Source: an archaeon
Lineage (GTDB): Archaea > Thermoplasmatota > E2 > UBA202 > JdFR-43
Assembly (NCBI GenBank): GCA_024275755.1
Contig: JAJRYN010000158.1
Span: 1-35,064 of the forward strand
Direction: 5' to 3'
DNA: 35,064 bases
Translations under genes and position numbers: made by a program
Part shown: piece after piece, positions 9,985-19,213 of the stretch
Numbering within the stretch: the first letter of the stretch is position 1
Layout of the letters: every line of letters begins with the position of its first letter
The notes under the pieces: model-generated
What the model saw: only the letters and a program-made list of their open reading frames with translations
Databases searched by the model: none
Told to the model about the DNA's origin: nothing

Positions 9985-10488
9985 ATGTGGAAAAAAATTC
10001 TAATGAAATATTTCAGGAAGTATCCTGCTCAGCAGAAAATAGCACAACTCCTTCTTTCATATGGGTTGTGTGTTAAAAATGGAAGGGTTTATTGCGGAGA
10101 TATTGAGCTTTCTTTCTCAAAAATTGCTAGGGCTGCTGGAGTTGATAGAAGAGCTGTTATGAAAACAGTTGAAACAATTGAAGGGAAAAGGGAATTGAGA
10201 AAGATTTTTTCTCTGCTGCAACCAACATGCAATTTTAAAGAGTTGGCTCCTGAGATGAAATGGGGTGTTGTAGAAATAATTCCCACCGATGCTTCCATGC
10301 CAGGAATACTCGCGGATGTGGCAAAAATACTGGCAGATGAAAAGATAAGTATTCGCCAGGCAAATGTTGATGATTATATGATAACGGAAGAGCCAAAACT
10401 TTTTATTGTAACAGAAAAAGCATTGCCCACTCATTTAATAAAAAAACTTGGAAAAGCAAAGGGAGTAAAAGGGGTTACTGTATATTAA
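9985..10488 (+). CDS. ACT-domain regulator of amino acid metabolism (COG2150-like)
   Basis: HTH-like ELSFSKIARAAGVDRRAVMKTVETI followed by ACT-like VEIIPTDASMPGILADVAKILADEKISIRQANVDDYM. The track start at 9646 lies antisense in trpB2 and is unlikely. Confidence 0.8.
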   Translation: MWKKILMKYFRKYPAQQKIAQLLLSYGLCVKNGRVYCGDIELSFSKIARAAGVDRRAVMKTVETIEGKRELRKIFSLLQPTCNFKELAPEMKWGVVEIIPTDASMPGILADVAKILADEKISIRQANVDDYMITEEPKLFIVTEKALPTHLIKKLGKAKGVKGVTVY

Positions 10489-10499
10489 AAAATAAAAAG

Positions 10500-10573
10500 T
10501 GGGCCCGCCGAGATTTGAACTCGGGTCTATGACTCCCGAAGCCACAAGGATAACCAAGCTACCCCACGGGCCC
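10500..10573 (-). tRNA. tRNA-Pro(CGG)
   Basis: Minus-strand cloverleaf: acceptor GGGCCCG/CGGGCCC, anticodon stem GTGGC/GTCAT with loop TTCGGGA, T arm CCGAG-TTCAAAT-CTCGG, discriminator A; 74 nt, CCA not encoded. Confidence 0.93.
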
Positions 10574-10657
10574 TGGAGAAATAATTTAGCTCCTTATTTT
10601 AATTTTTGTGGATAAAAATAATATAAAGATAATAAAGGAAAAATAGATGGGAAAAGA

Positions 10658-11872
10658 TTATAGATCTGTTGCCACAGCTTCTGGGGTTGTTTCAATGCTT
10701 TCTCTTGGCTTGAAAAGACTTATTATCAATACATTCCTGCTTTTGCTACCATATAAGCCCGCTTCATCAAATGCCTTTACTGTAAGATTCTTTGTTCCAA
10801 TGTTGCCTCCCCATTTCCATGTGTATGGAGGTGTTGTCACATTTGCCATTTCTTCTCCGTCAACATAGAATTTAACAACCTCTACGCCTATATTATCTGT
10901 TGCAATTGCTTCAACAGTTATCTTTCCTATAACTATTGTCTTGCGGAATGTCGGCAGAATGTTTCTTCCAAAAACATACAGTCTCTTCTCTGCAGGAGTT
11001 GCTATATCAACAGACGGCGCTGTCTTATCTATTTTTATTGTAACGTTTCTCACATCTTCAACATTTCCTGCTTCATCATCAGAATAAAATTCCAGTAAAT
11101 GCACTCCTTCTTCGCTAATTACAAATGGCTCTTCATATAAAGTCCAGTTTCCTCCATCAAGCCTGTAAAATGTTGCATTTATTCCACTGACTGTTTCATT
11201 TACTGTGAGTTTAACAGTCACATTACTGATATACCATCCATTTTCTCCCAGAGTGCCATTTAACTCAACTGTAGTGCGAGGAGCAGAGGTATCCACTGTT
11301 ATCTGGCATGTATCCTCGTCATGCGCCCCAAAATCATCTGTAACATTCAATAACACAGTATATACTCCATCCTCTGAATATGTATGCTTAACAATTTTTC
11401 CTTCTCCTGTTGTTCCATCTCCAAAATCCCAGCGCCATGAAACTATGGTGCCATCTGGATCATAGCTGGCAGAGCCATTCAGAGTAACTGTTCTTGAATT
11501 AACAAGCTGATCGGGCCCCGCATCAGCAACAGGTGGCTGATTTTCTATGGTTATATTTTTCTCTGCTACATCTGCAGTTAAGTTGCCGCTTATATTCCAT
11601 ACAACAACAAGTGTTACAGTATATACACCTGGTCTTGCATACTGATGCGTTGGATTCTGCTCAATGGAACCATTTCCGTCTCCAAAATACCAAACTCTTT
11701 CCACTATGTCTGTTTGAGGCGTAGAATTATCCATAAATTGCACAACATCTGCAGTTGATGGATTCTCTGGAGTCCATGTAAAATCTGCCCTTGGGTCATC
11801 AACTCCATTAACGTATCCTATGAAAGAGCACATTAACAATGCTGCAACAATAATACTTTTATTCATCTTCAT
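10658..11872 (-). CDS. Secreted PKD-domain protein
   Basis: Signal peptide MKMNKSIIVAALLMCSFIGYVNG; PKD motifs VWYFGDGNGSIEQNPTHQYARPGVYTVTLVV and SWRWDFGDGTTGEGKIVKHTYSEDGVYTVLLNVTDDFG; Ig-like repeats after. Confidence 0.9.
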   Translation of the reverse strand: MKMNKSIIVAALLMCSFIGYVNGVDDPRADFTWTPENPSTADVVQFMDNSTPQTDIVERVWYFGDGNGSIEQNPTHQYARPGVYTVTLVVVWNISGNLTADVAEKNITIENQPPVADAGPDQLVNSRTVTLNGSASYDPDGTIVSWRWDFGDGTTGEGKIVKHTYSEDGVYTVLLNVTDDFGAHDEDTCQITVDTSAPRTTVELNGTLGENGWYISNVTVKLTVNETVSGINATFYRLDGGNWTLYEEPFVISEEGVHLLEFYSDDEAGNVEDVRNVTIKIDKTAPSVDIATPAEKRLYVFGRNILPTFRKTIVIGKITVEAIATDNIGVEVVKFYVDGEEMANVTTPPYTWKWGGNIGTKNLTVKAFDEAGLYGSKSRNVLIISLFKPRESIETTPEAVATDL

Positions 11873-12115
11873 CCCTATTAAATGTTATGTCGTAAAGGTT
11901 TTTAAGTATATCGGATATAGCTCAAATATAAAGAGAAGATTGTAATTTAAGAATAATTGTCTTTTTATGGATTGTTACCACTTTCCTGACTCATTGTCTC
12001 CCTTTATGAAAAATGTTTTTAATTTTCTTCCTCAATGATAAATGAGCTGTGAAAACATTTTAATTCTATATACTCCCCCCATAAATTCTTTATACAAAAT
12101 TTTCATTACCTTTTT

Positions 12116-13530
12116 ATGCTAGAAGATTTAGAGCCTAAGATAGTGTGGAAATATTTTGAGGAGATTTGTAAAATTCCGAGATGTTCAAAGCATGAAGAAA
12201 AGATTGCAGAATACATAATGGAAGTGGCTAAACAGCATGGACTCGAAGTGGAAAAAGATGATGTGGGAAATGTTATTGCAAGAAAAAAGGCAAATGGCTA
12301 CGATAATGCGCCAATGGTGACATTGCAGTGTCACATGGATATGGTATGCGAGAAAAACAAGGATGTGGAGCATGATTTCAGTAAAGATCCTATTCAGCCA
12401 TATGTGGATGGAGAGTGGGTTAAGGCAAAGGGAACAACACTGGGAGCAGATAATGGCATTGGCCTAGCAATGTGCCTTGCTCTGATGGAAATAAAGGATG
12501 CGAAGCATGGACCTTTAGAATTTCTATTCACAGTTGATGAAGAAACCGGGCTAACAGGAGCTTTTGGACTGAAAAAGGAATTTATAAAAGGCAAGCTACT
12601 CATTAATCTGGATAGTGAAGATTTGGCGTAATATATATAGGATGTGCAGGAGGGGGAAATTCAACAATAAAGCTGCCATTAAAATTCAAAGAAGTCGATA
12701 AAGAAGGGTTAAGAATAACTGTAAAAGGGTTAAAAGGCGGACATTCAGGCATAGAAATCGACAAAGGAAGAGCAAATTCAATAAAGTTGCTTGCCCGCAT
12801 ATTGTACAACATAAATGCAAGGGTAAGTAAAATCGAAGGTGGAGACAAACACAACGCGATACCAAGAGAAGCAATGGCAGAAGTTGTGGCTGGAGAAGAT
12901 GCAATAGAAAAGATAAAGGAGCTGGAATCTGCATTCAGAAATGAATATTCAAGAACGGAGCCAAATTTGAAGGTGGAAGTAGAAAAATGCAGGATAACAA
13001 AAGTGCTTGATGAAGAAACAAATGAGAAATTAATAAAACTGCTTATGTCACTGCCACATGGTGTGTTAGCAATGAGTCAGGAAGTGGAAGGGCTTGTAGA
13101 AACATCAACAAATCTTGCAACAATAAGAATGGATGGAGAAGCAACAGTTGTCATGAGTTCAAGAAGTTCGATAAACTCTGCCTTAGATGCAGTGATGCAG
13201 AGCATAAGATGTATGGCAGAGCTTGCAAAAGCGAGTGTTGAAGAGGGAAGCAAGTATCCTGGGTGGAAACCAAATCTTGATTCCAGATTACTAAAAATAG
13301 CATCGGATGCATTTAAGGAGTTATATGGAAAAGAACCAGAGAAAAAGGCAATCCATGCTGGATTAGAAACAGGAGTAATAGGAGATCTCACAGGAATAAA
13401 CGAGATTATTTCCATAGGTCCACAAATAGAACATCCTCATAGCCCTGATGAAAGAGTGCATATAAAAAGTGTTGAAGAATTCTGGAAATATTTGCTGCAT
13501 CTGCTTGAGAAGGTAGCAAGAGAATGGTGA
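12116..13530 (+). pseudogene. pepD: Aminoacyl-histidine dipeptidase (M20 PepD), interrupted by an apparent 1-nt deletion near 12625-12628
   Basis: Frame 1 (12116-12631) ends ...LINLDSEDLA*; homology resumes in the -1 frame from 12628 (VIYIGCAGGGNSTIKLPLKFKEVDKEGLRITVKGLKGGHSGIEIDKGRANSIKLLARIL...). Total length is one nucleotide short of 472 codons. Confidence 0.85.
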
Positions 13531-15422
13531 AGGGAGTAGCCATAGCTACTATTCTTTTTCTCCTCTCCCTTAATTTTAATTTTTTTGATGGCGATTATGT
13601 AAAAGAAACTTATATGGTAGAGATGAGAGATGGTATAAAACTTGCTACAGATGTGTATCTTCCTGGAGATGGCTCAGGCTCATATCCTGTTGTTCTGATA
13701 AGAACCCCATATAATAAAAATGGTACTTCTGAAGAACTTGTAAAAGCTTTTGTGAGCAGAGGATACGCTCTGGTTGTTCAGGATTTACGTGGCACCCATG
13801 CTTCAGAAGGTATATTCAGAGCTTTTCTTGATGATGGCTGGAATGAATGTCAGGATGGAAATGATACTGTGCAATGGATTTTGAGTCAGGAATGGTGCAA
13901 TGGCAAGATAGCGGTATGGGGCGGCTCTGCAATGGGAATAGCTGGCTATATGCTTGCTGGCAGCTGTAATGTTACTTGCATGCTAATTGCCATAGCTGCA
14001 TCTAATATGTATAAGCATGCTGTCTACCCTGGAGGAGAATTCAGAATAGATGCTGAGGAATGGCTTAAAGAGCAGGAAGCAGAATACATGGTGAGGATAT
14101 TTGAGGAGCATTATAACTATGATGACTTCTGGAGACAGCTTGATTTATCAACAAGATATAATCATGTTGGCACACCAATTTACCACATTGGAGGATGGTA
14201 TGACATTTTTGCAGAAGGAACAATGGATACATTTTTAGGGTTGCAAGATAAGGGAAATCAAAAGTTGCTGATGGGGCCGTGGACTCATGGCGAATTCCTT
14301 ACAACCCAGCAGGGTGATTTGATTTATCCAATTAACTCACTGCTTGATGTATATGGCGAGACAACTGGATGGCTTGATTACTGGATGAAAGGAGAGGAGA
14401 CGGGAATAATGAAGGAGAAAATAAGATTCTATATGATGGGAGAGTGCTCAACAAAACAGGGATATAAAGCTAAAAGTGGCGCAGGAAATGAATGGTGGGT
14501 ATGCAATGAATGGCCTCCTTTTATTGTCGAGCCAACAAAGCTATATCTGCATGAAAATGGTTTGCTGAACTATGATATGCCGTATGCCGAAGAACCAGAT
14601 TCATTTTTATATGATCCTTCCAACCCTGTTCCAACCATTGGTGGAAGAAATCTTGTTCTGCCATCTGGGCCAATGAAACAGAATGAAATTGAGGAGAGAG
14701 AGGATGTTCTAGTATATACCTCTCTCCCCTTAGAAAAGCCTGTTACAATAGCAGGAAAAGTTATAGCTCATTTATGGATAAGCTCATCTGCAAAAGATAC
14801 TGATTTTTCTGTTCGCCTGTGCGATGTTTATCCTGATGGAAATTCGTATATAATAGCGCATGGCATCTTAATGGCAAGGCATCGCATTTCCTTTGAAAGA
14901 GAGGACTTTCTGGAAGGAGGAATATATGAATTGAATATATCTATTGGAAATACAGCGATTATATTCGATAAAGGACACAGAATAAGAATTGATATTACAT
15001 CCAGCAATTATCCAGCATTTGAGAGAAATCCAAATACAGGAGATGCTTTCAGAAAAAATGATAGTTATGTTGTTGCCGAAAACACCATTTACCATGATGC
15101 TGAACATCCATCCTACATTTTACTTCCTGTATTAAATGAATTCAAAATTGAGCCAGAAGATGGTATATTCATTGCTGGAAAGAAAGTTATGAATGCAAAA
15201 ACGCTTGTTATAATAGGGAAAATAAATTTTGAGGTAAGGGCAAATTGCAGCAAAGCCATCTTTTATCTGGATGGCGAGAAAAAATATGAGGACTATGATG
15301 AGCCATTCATCTGGCAGTTTGATGAGTTTGCCATAGGATTTCATAAAATCAAGGTGGAGATTTACAGCAAGGATGGAAAAATGGTTGGCAGAGAAAAAGA
15401 AATCATAATTTTCAATATATGA
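13524..15422 (+). CDS. CocE/NonD-type hydrolase (X-Pro dipeptidyl-peptidase S15 family), secreted
   Basis: VEMRDGIKLATDVYLPGDGSGSYPVVLIRTPYNKN...RGYALVVQDLRGTHASEG...WCNGKIAVWGGSAMGIAGYMLA...IGGWYDIFAEGTMDTF. Confidence 0.92.
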   Translation: MVKGVAIATILFLLSLNFNFFDGDYVKETYMVEMRDGIKLATDVYLPGDGSGSYPVVLIRTPYNKNGTSEELVKAFVSRGYALVVQDLRGTHASEGIFRAFLDDGWNECQDGNDTVQWILSQEWCNGKIAVWGGSAMGIAGYMLAGSCNVTCMLIAIAASNMYKHAVYPGGEFRIDAEEWLKEQEAEYMVRIFEEHYNYDDFWRQLDLSTRYNHVGTPIYHIGGWYDIFAEGTMDTFLGLQDKGNQKLLMGPWTHGEFLTTQQGDLIYPINSLLDVYGETTGWLDYWMKGEETGIMKEKIRFYMMGECSTKQGYKAKSGAGNEWWVCNEWPPFIVEPTKLYLHENGLLNYDMPYAEEPDSFLYDPSNPVPTIGGRNLVLPSGPMKQNEIEEREDVLVYTSLPLEKPVTIAGKVIAHLWISSSAKDTDFSVRLCDVYPDGNSYIIAHGILMARHRISFEREDFLEGGIYELNISIGNTAIIFDKGHRIRIDITSSNYPAFERNPNTGDAFRKNDSYVVAENTIYHDAEHPSYILLPVLNEFKIEPEDGIFIAGKKVMNAKTLVIIGKINFEVRANCSKAIFYLDGEKKYEDYDEPFIWQFDEFAIGFHKIKVEIYSKDGKMVGREKEIIIFNI

Positions 15423-15952
15423 ATTGCACGGCAGAAGCAGCAATTTTAATAAGGAGTTGTGTATTTTTGGGTGTGGGAAAAAAAGCATTGATTGTTCTGC
15501 TAATTGCCATTCCTATGCTTTCAGGATGTGTATATGTGGATAAAATGGTGGAGCTTCTCACTCCTCCACCTCACTATGAATGGATTAAAGTTATAAATGT
15601 TGAAGAGAGTTTTGGATGGCTTGATATTATAAATGCTGAGATGGCAAAAATAGCAGACTATCCGATATTTATAAAGAACGATACAAAATATCTCCACATT
15701 TACGTTCACGTTGACTTTTCCAACCCAATCAATCCGGATTTCAAAACCCTTAGCCAGGGAAATCTAAATTTAACGATAATAATGCCCGATGGCGAGAATG
15801 TGACAAAAAGTTACTGTACAACAGGAAAATTGCATTCTTATGATGACTATTTCTATTTTACCTCTCCTCAGGCAGGCGAATGGAAAATAACAGTGAAGGT
15901 AGCTGGCTATGGCAAATACAAGATAGTTGCACAGACTTATCAGCCTGCATAG
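15419..15952 (+). CDS. Predicted small lipoprotein
   Basis: KKALIVLLIAIPMLSGCVYVDK: lipobox LSGC after a hydrophobic segment. True start may be internal (TTG 15467 or GTG 15473). Confidence 0.65.
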   Translation: MNCTAEAAILIRSCVFLGVGKKALIVLLIAIPMLSGCVYVDKMVELLTPPPHYEWIKVINVEESFGWLDIINAEMAKIADYPIFIKNDTKYLHIYVHVDFSNPINPDFKTLSQGNLNLTIIMPDGENVTKSYCTTGKLHSYDDYFYFTSPQAGEWKITVKVAGYGKYKIVAQTYQPA

Positions 15953-15959
15953 TTATGTA

Positions 15960-16012
15960 CCTGGGGAGGAGCGACTCCCTCTTCACCGCTCAGAGGAGCC
16001 GGTTACCCCAGG
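15960..16012 (+). ncRNA. Candidate structured RNA or hairpin element of unknown function
   Basis: Closing stem CCTGGGG (15960-15966)/CCCCAGG (16006-16012), with an inner stem CTC(C)CTCT/AGAGGAG. GC-rich island in an AT-rich intergenic region. Confidence 0.35.
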
Positions 16013-16024
16013 CAATTTATAGAT

Positions 16025-16052
16025 TATGCGAAAAAGAAAAAATTTTCGCATA
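16025..16052. repeat. Perfect 10-bp inverted repeat / hairpin
   Basis: TATGCGAAAA (16025-16034) and TTTTCGCATA (16043-16052), 8-nt loop. Confidence 0.7.
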
Positions 16053-16133
16053 TGCGCCTAGCCCTTTGGAATCAAAAAGAGGAAAACTCAAAAGAAAAAT
16101 AGAATTATATACTCTTGCAAAATTTCATGATGA

Positions 16134-16292
16134 GCCGCCGTAGCTTAGCCCGGTAGAGCGTCTGATTCGTATAGCCCGAGCCCTTTAGAAGAGGGCTTCA
16201 CCCCAAAATGAGGCTCCGGAAAATCAGAAGGTCGCGGGTTCAAATGCATTGCTTTGCTTTGCAAAGCATGCCTGAAAATCCCGCCGGCGGCT
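16134..16292 (+). tRNA. tRNA-Thr(CGT) with two predicted introns (16172-16222 at 37/38; 16245-16278 at 59/60)
   Basis: Acceptor GCCGCCG/CGGCGGC, D arm GCTT/GAGC, anticodon stem TCTGA/TCAGA with loop TTCGTA|A, T arm GCGGG-TTCAAA|T-CCCGC, discriminator T. Removing 51 + 34 nt leaves a 74-nt cloverleaf. Confidence 0.88.
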
Positions 16293-16335
16293 CTTTTATA
16301 GGAATAAAATTAAATATTCACAAAAATATAACATC

Positions 16336-17703
16336 ATGGTTAACAGAAAATATGTTGTTTTAAGTGTGTTTCTGATGATTTTATTTAGTTATTCTATTGG
16401 AGGAGCAATTATAAAAAATGAGGATAAGAAAGAGAAAGAAAATTTGGGCAATGAACAGATTTTTTCTAGCAATTATAAATTTTTCAGTGAGGCAAACGAT
16501 GGCCTGATTGATAGGCTGATAGAAAGATTGATGAAAATGGCTCATATGTCTGCTCTTTCTGCTGCAATAGTTATAGGTGATGAAGTTGTGTGGACAAAAG
16601 GATTCGGACTTTATGACAGAGAAAATAGAAAGGAGGCGAATGAAGAAACAATTTATTTGGTTGCTTCAATATCAAAAACATTCACAGCTACAGCCATAAT
16701 GCAGTTATATGAGAAAGGACTTCTGGACATAGACGAGGATGTTAACAAATATCTGCCCTTTTCTCTAAGAAATCCGAAATATCCGGATGTGCCAATTACA
16801 GTTCGCATGCTGCTTGCTCATCAATCCAGCTTGGCTGAGGATCCGCCAGCTTTCTATTCTTATATTCCTGGAGATTTGGAAGTAGTTGGCTATCCATATC
16901 CATGGCTTGAGCAGTATCTCGTTCCTGGAGAAATTCATTACAAGCCGCAGGTATGGAGCGATTATGAACCAGGAGAAAAAATGTATTATGCAAATGTGGG
17001 CTACAGCCTGCTTGGCTATCTCGTTGAAATAGTCTCTGGAAAATCCTTTGAAGAATATTGCAGGGAAAATATTTTTGAGCCATTGGGAATGAAAAATTCA
17101 AGCTTTAGATTGTCTAACCTAGATGCAAGGAAGGTGGCTGTGCCTTACATATATTATCGCGGCGAATACTGGCCCCTCCTCCATTACGGCATTCTTGACT
17201 ATCCAGCAGGAGGACTCAGAACAAATGTTATAGACTTGTCTCGTTTTTTGATTGCTCATATGAATGGTGGCATTTATGATGGCGTACGAATTTTAAATGA
17301 GGATAGTGTTGATGAAATGCATACTGTGCAGTATCCAAGCAACACATATAATTTTCAATATGGTCTGGGGTTCCAAATATGGAAAATTGGCGGGGAAAAA
17401 TATGTTGGGCATACAGGCGGGCTGTATGGAGTGGCAACAAAAATGGTTTACAGGCAGAGTGATAAAACAGGCATAATTTTCTTCACAAATAAAGAAGTGA
17501 GGAATTTGAGAGAAATAATTGCCTTTTCTCTGATAGAACGCTTGTTATTCTGGAAGGCAAGCGGATTTAAGGCGGAAGAGCTAAAGCAGGAAAAAATAAG
17601 AGATACAGTTTTCGCCAATGCACATCTCCTCAGAGATTTTAATCTTGATGATAGCAAAATAGATAGCGAGATCAAAAGCTTGCTCTCTGCCCTTCTTCTT
17701 TAA
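16336..17703 (+). CDS. Serine beta-lactamase family (class C / esterase-like) protein, secreted
   Basis: SxxK motif in YLVASISKTFTATAIMQLYEKGLLDIDEDV; YANVGYSLLGYLVE; GHTGGLYG. Confidence 0.92.
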   Translation: MVNRKYVVLSVFLMILFSYSIGGAIIKNEDKKEKENLGNEQIFSSNYKFFSEANDGLIDRLIERLMKMAHMSALSAAIVIGDEVVWTKGFGLYDRENRKEANEETIYLVASISKTFTATAIMQLYEKGLLDIDEDVNKYLPFSLRNPKYPDVPITVRMLLAHQSSLAEDPPAFYSYIPGDLEVVGYPYPWLEQYLVPGEIHYKPQVWSDYEPGEKMYYANVGYSLLGYLVEIVSGKSFEEYCRENIFEPLGMKNSSFRLSNLDARKVAVPYIYYRGEYWPLLHYGILDYPAGGLRTNVIDLSRFLIAHMNGGIYDGVRILNEDSVDEMHTVQYPSNTYNFQYGLGFQIWKIGGEKYVGHTGGLYGVATKMVYRQSDKTGIIFFTNKEVRNLREIIAFSLIERLLFWKASGFKAEELKQEKIRDTVFANAHLLRDFNLDDSKIDSEIKSLLSALLL

Positions 17704-18628
17704 TTCCTTTATACCATTCAACCATATCTTTAACTGTTGCCTTTAAATCATAGCCTGGCTTATAACCCAGTTCTTTCTTTGCCTTTTCACAGCTTATTCT
17801 TCTGGTTGTGCCAAAAGATTTTACTCTGAATCTCGTTAATGACGGCTCTTTTGCAAATGTTTCAGAAAGAAAAGCAGCAAGGTAGGCGAGAAAATATGGT
17901 ACATGTTTTTTTGGCTCCTCAACACCGAGTCCATTTGCAATTTCTCTAAATAGTTCTTCAATTCGACAGACAAAACTCACAACATTGAAAATTTCTCCTT
18001 TTTCATCTTTTTCAAGAGCAAGTCTCAGGCAAAGAGCAACATCTTTTGGGTGAGCAATAGTAATATAATTTTTCCCATCTCCAATATATGCCATCTTTTG
18101 CTCCTCCATTTTAGATAATAGCATGAAAGCGGCTTTTGATCCAGCACCCAGTACTAAAGGCGGCCGTATAACAGAAATGTGCATATCCTCATATTCATTT
18201 AGCACATTTTCTGCCTCAAGCTTTGAGCGCTGATACGCATTTATTGGTTTCTTTGGGCTATCTTCTGTTATCCATTCATTGGTATTGGGAAAACCGTAAA
18301 CGCCTGCTGAACTTGTATATATTATTCTTCCCACCCCATTTTTTTTACACATCTCTGCCACATTTCTTGTTCCTTCAACATTTACTTCAAAAAATTTTCT
18401 CCTATCGCCATAATCTGCTGCATAAGCAGCATTATGAAAAACTGCATCTATGCCATGAAAAGCTTTTTGCAAAGTGGAGAGCTTTGTTATATCTCCTTTC
18501 ATAACCTCAACGCCCTCAACTTTTATTGCTCTCCTTGTCAATGCTCTCACTTCATATCCGTGCTTCATTAGCTCGTTCAGCAAATATCTGCCTATGAATC
18601 CACTTGCTCCTGTAACCAAAACTTTCAT
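17672..18628 (-). CDS. NAD-dependent epimerase/dehydratase (SDR family)
   Basis: MKVLVTGASGFIGRYLLNELMKHGYEVRALTRR; YQRSKLEAENVL. The track ORF extends upstream to 18724, but MKVLVTGASG is the natural start. Confidence 0.92.
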   Translation of the reverse strand: MKVLVTGASGFIGRYLLNELMKHGYEVRALTRRAIKVEGVEVMKGDITKLSTLQKAFHGIDAVFHNAAYAADYGDRRKFFEVNVEGTRNVAEMCKKNGVGRIIYTSSAGVYGFPNTNEWITEDSPKKPINAYQRSKLEAENVLNEYEDMHISVIRPPLVLGAGSKAAFMLLSKMEEQKMAYIGDGKNYITIAHPKDVALCLRLALEKDEKGEIFNVVSFVCRIEELFREIANGLGVEEPKKHVPYFLAYLAAFLSETFAKEPSLTRFRVKSFGTTRRISCEKAKKELGYKPGYDLKATVKDMVEWYKGIKEEGQRASF

Positions 18629-18823
18629 TGTATGCAAAAATACAACAATATTTAATTCCTGTGATTTTAAATGGACATAATTCCAGAAAACAAATAAATG
18701 AATGAGTTGCTTTTTGTATATCATGTTTTAAGGTAAATGTTACAAAATGTTACAAACATTTTATTTTCATTCATTTTATTGGGTTCTCACAAAATATTTA
18801 TATTGCATTCTCTTCCTTCTTTC

Positions 18824-19120
18824 ATGTTCTGTCCTGAATGTGGCTCTCTGCTCTACCCAAAAGGCAAGGAAATGGTTTGCAGGAGATGTGGCTATAAAAA
18901 GACGAAAGAGATAGAAAGAATAATAGTCTCAAAAAGAAGAGACTTGGATTCAGCAATAATTGAAGAAGATATGCAATTGCTGCCAAAAACAAATGTTGTG
19001 TGCCCAAAATGCGGGCACAATGAAGCTTACTGGGTTCTCCGTCAGACAAGAGCCGCTGATGAGCCTGAGACAAGGATATATACCTGCACAAAATGTGGCT
19101 ACAGATGGAGAGAATATTAA
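18824..19120 (+). CDS. tfs: Transcription factor S / RNA polymerase subunit M family
   Basis: MFCPECGSLLYPKGKEMVCRRCGY...VVCPKCGHNEAYWVLRQTRAADEPETRIYTCTKCGYRWREY: two zinc ribbons with the RAADEPET loop. TATA-like atttatatt about 25 nt upstream of ATG. Confidence 0.95.
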   Translation: MFCPECGSLLYPKGKEMVCRRCGYKKTKEIERIIVSKRRDLDSAIIEEDMQLLPKTNVVCPKCGHNEAYWVLRQTRAADEPETRIYTCTKCGYRWREY

Positions 19121-19213
19121 GTGGTTTTTGTTGCAGCTGTATGAATTAAGAAAATATTTTTCATTTTCAGTTCATTTCATGAAAATAAAGAATAGGGGAA
19201 AGGAGAAGATTTT

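Noticed and set aside
12620-12632. Programmed -1 frameshift in pepD
   Set aside because: No canonical slippery heptamer or obvious downstream pseudoknot; a single-base deletion or sequencing error is simpler.
16172-16222. Treating the tRNA-Thr as a pseudogene because of insertions
   Set aside because: All stems pair perfectly or with G-U after removing the inserts, and both inserts fit bulge-helix-bulge geometry.
17672-17703. 32-bp overlap of the beta-lactamase-family and epimerase genes
   Set aside because: Convergent 3' overlaps recur across this compact genome (also 30485-30499, 33030-33040); not notable alone.
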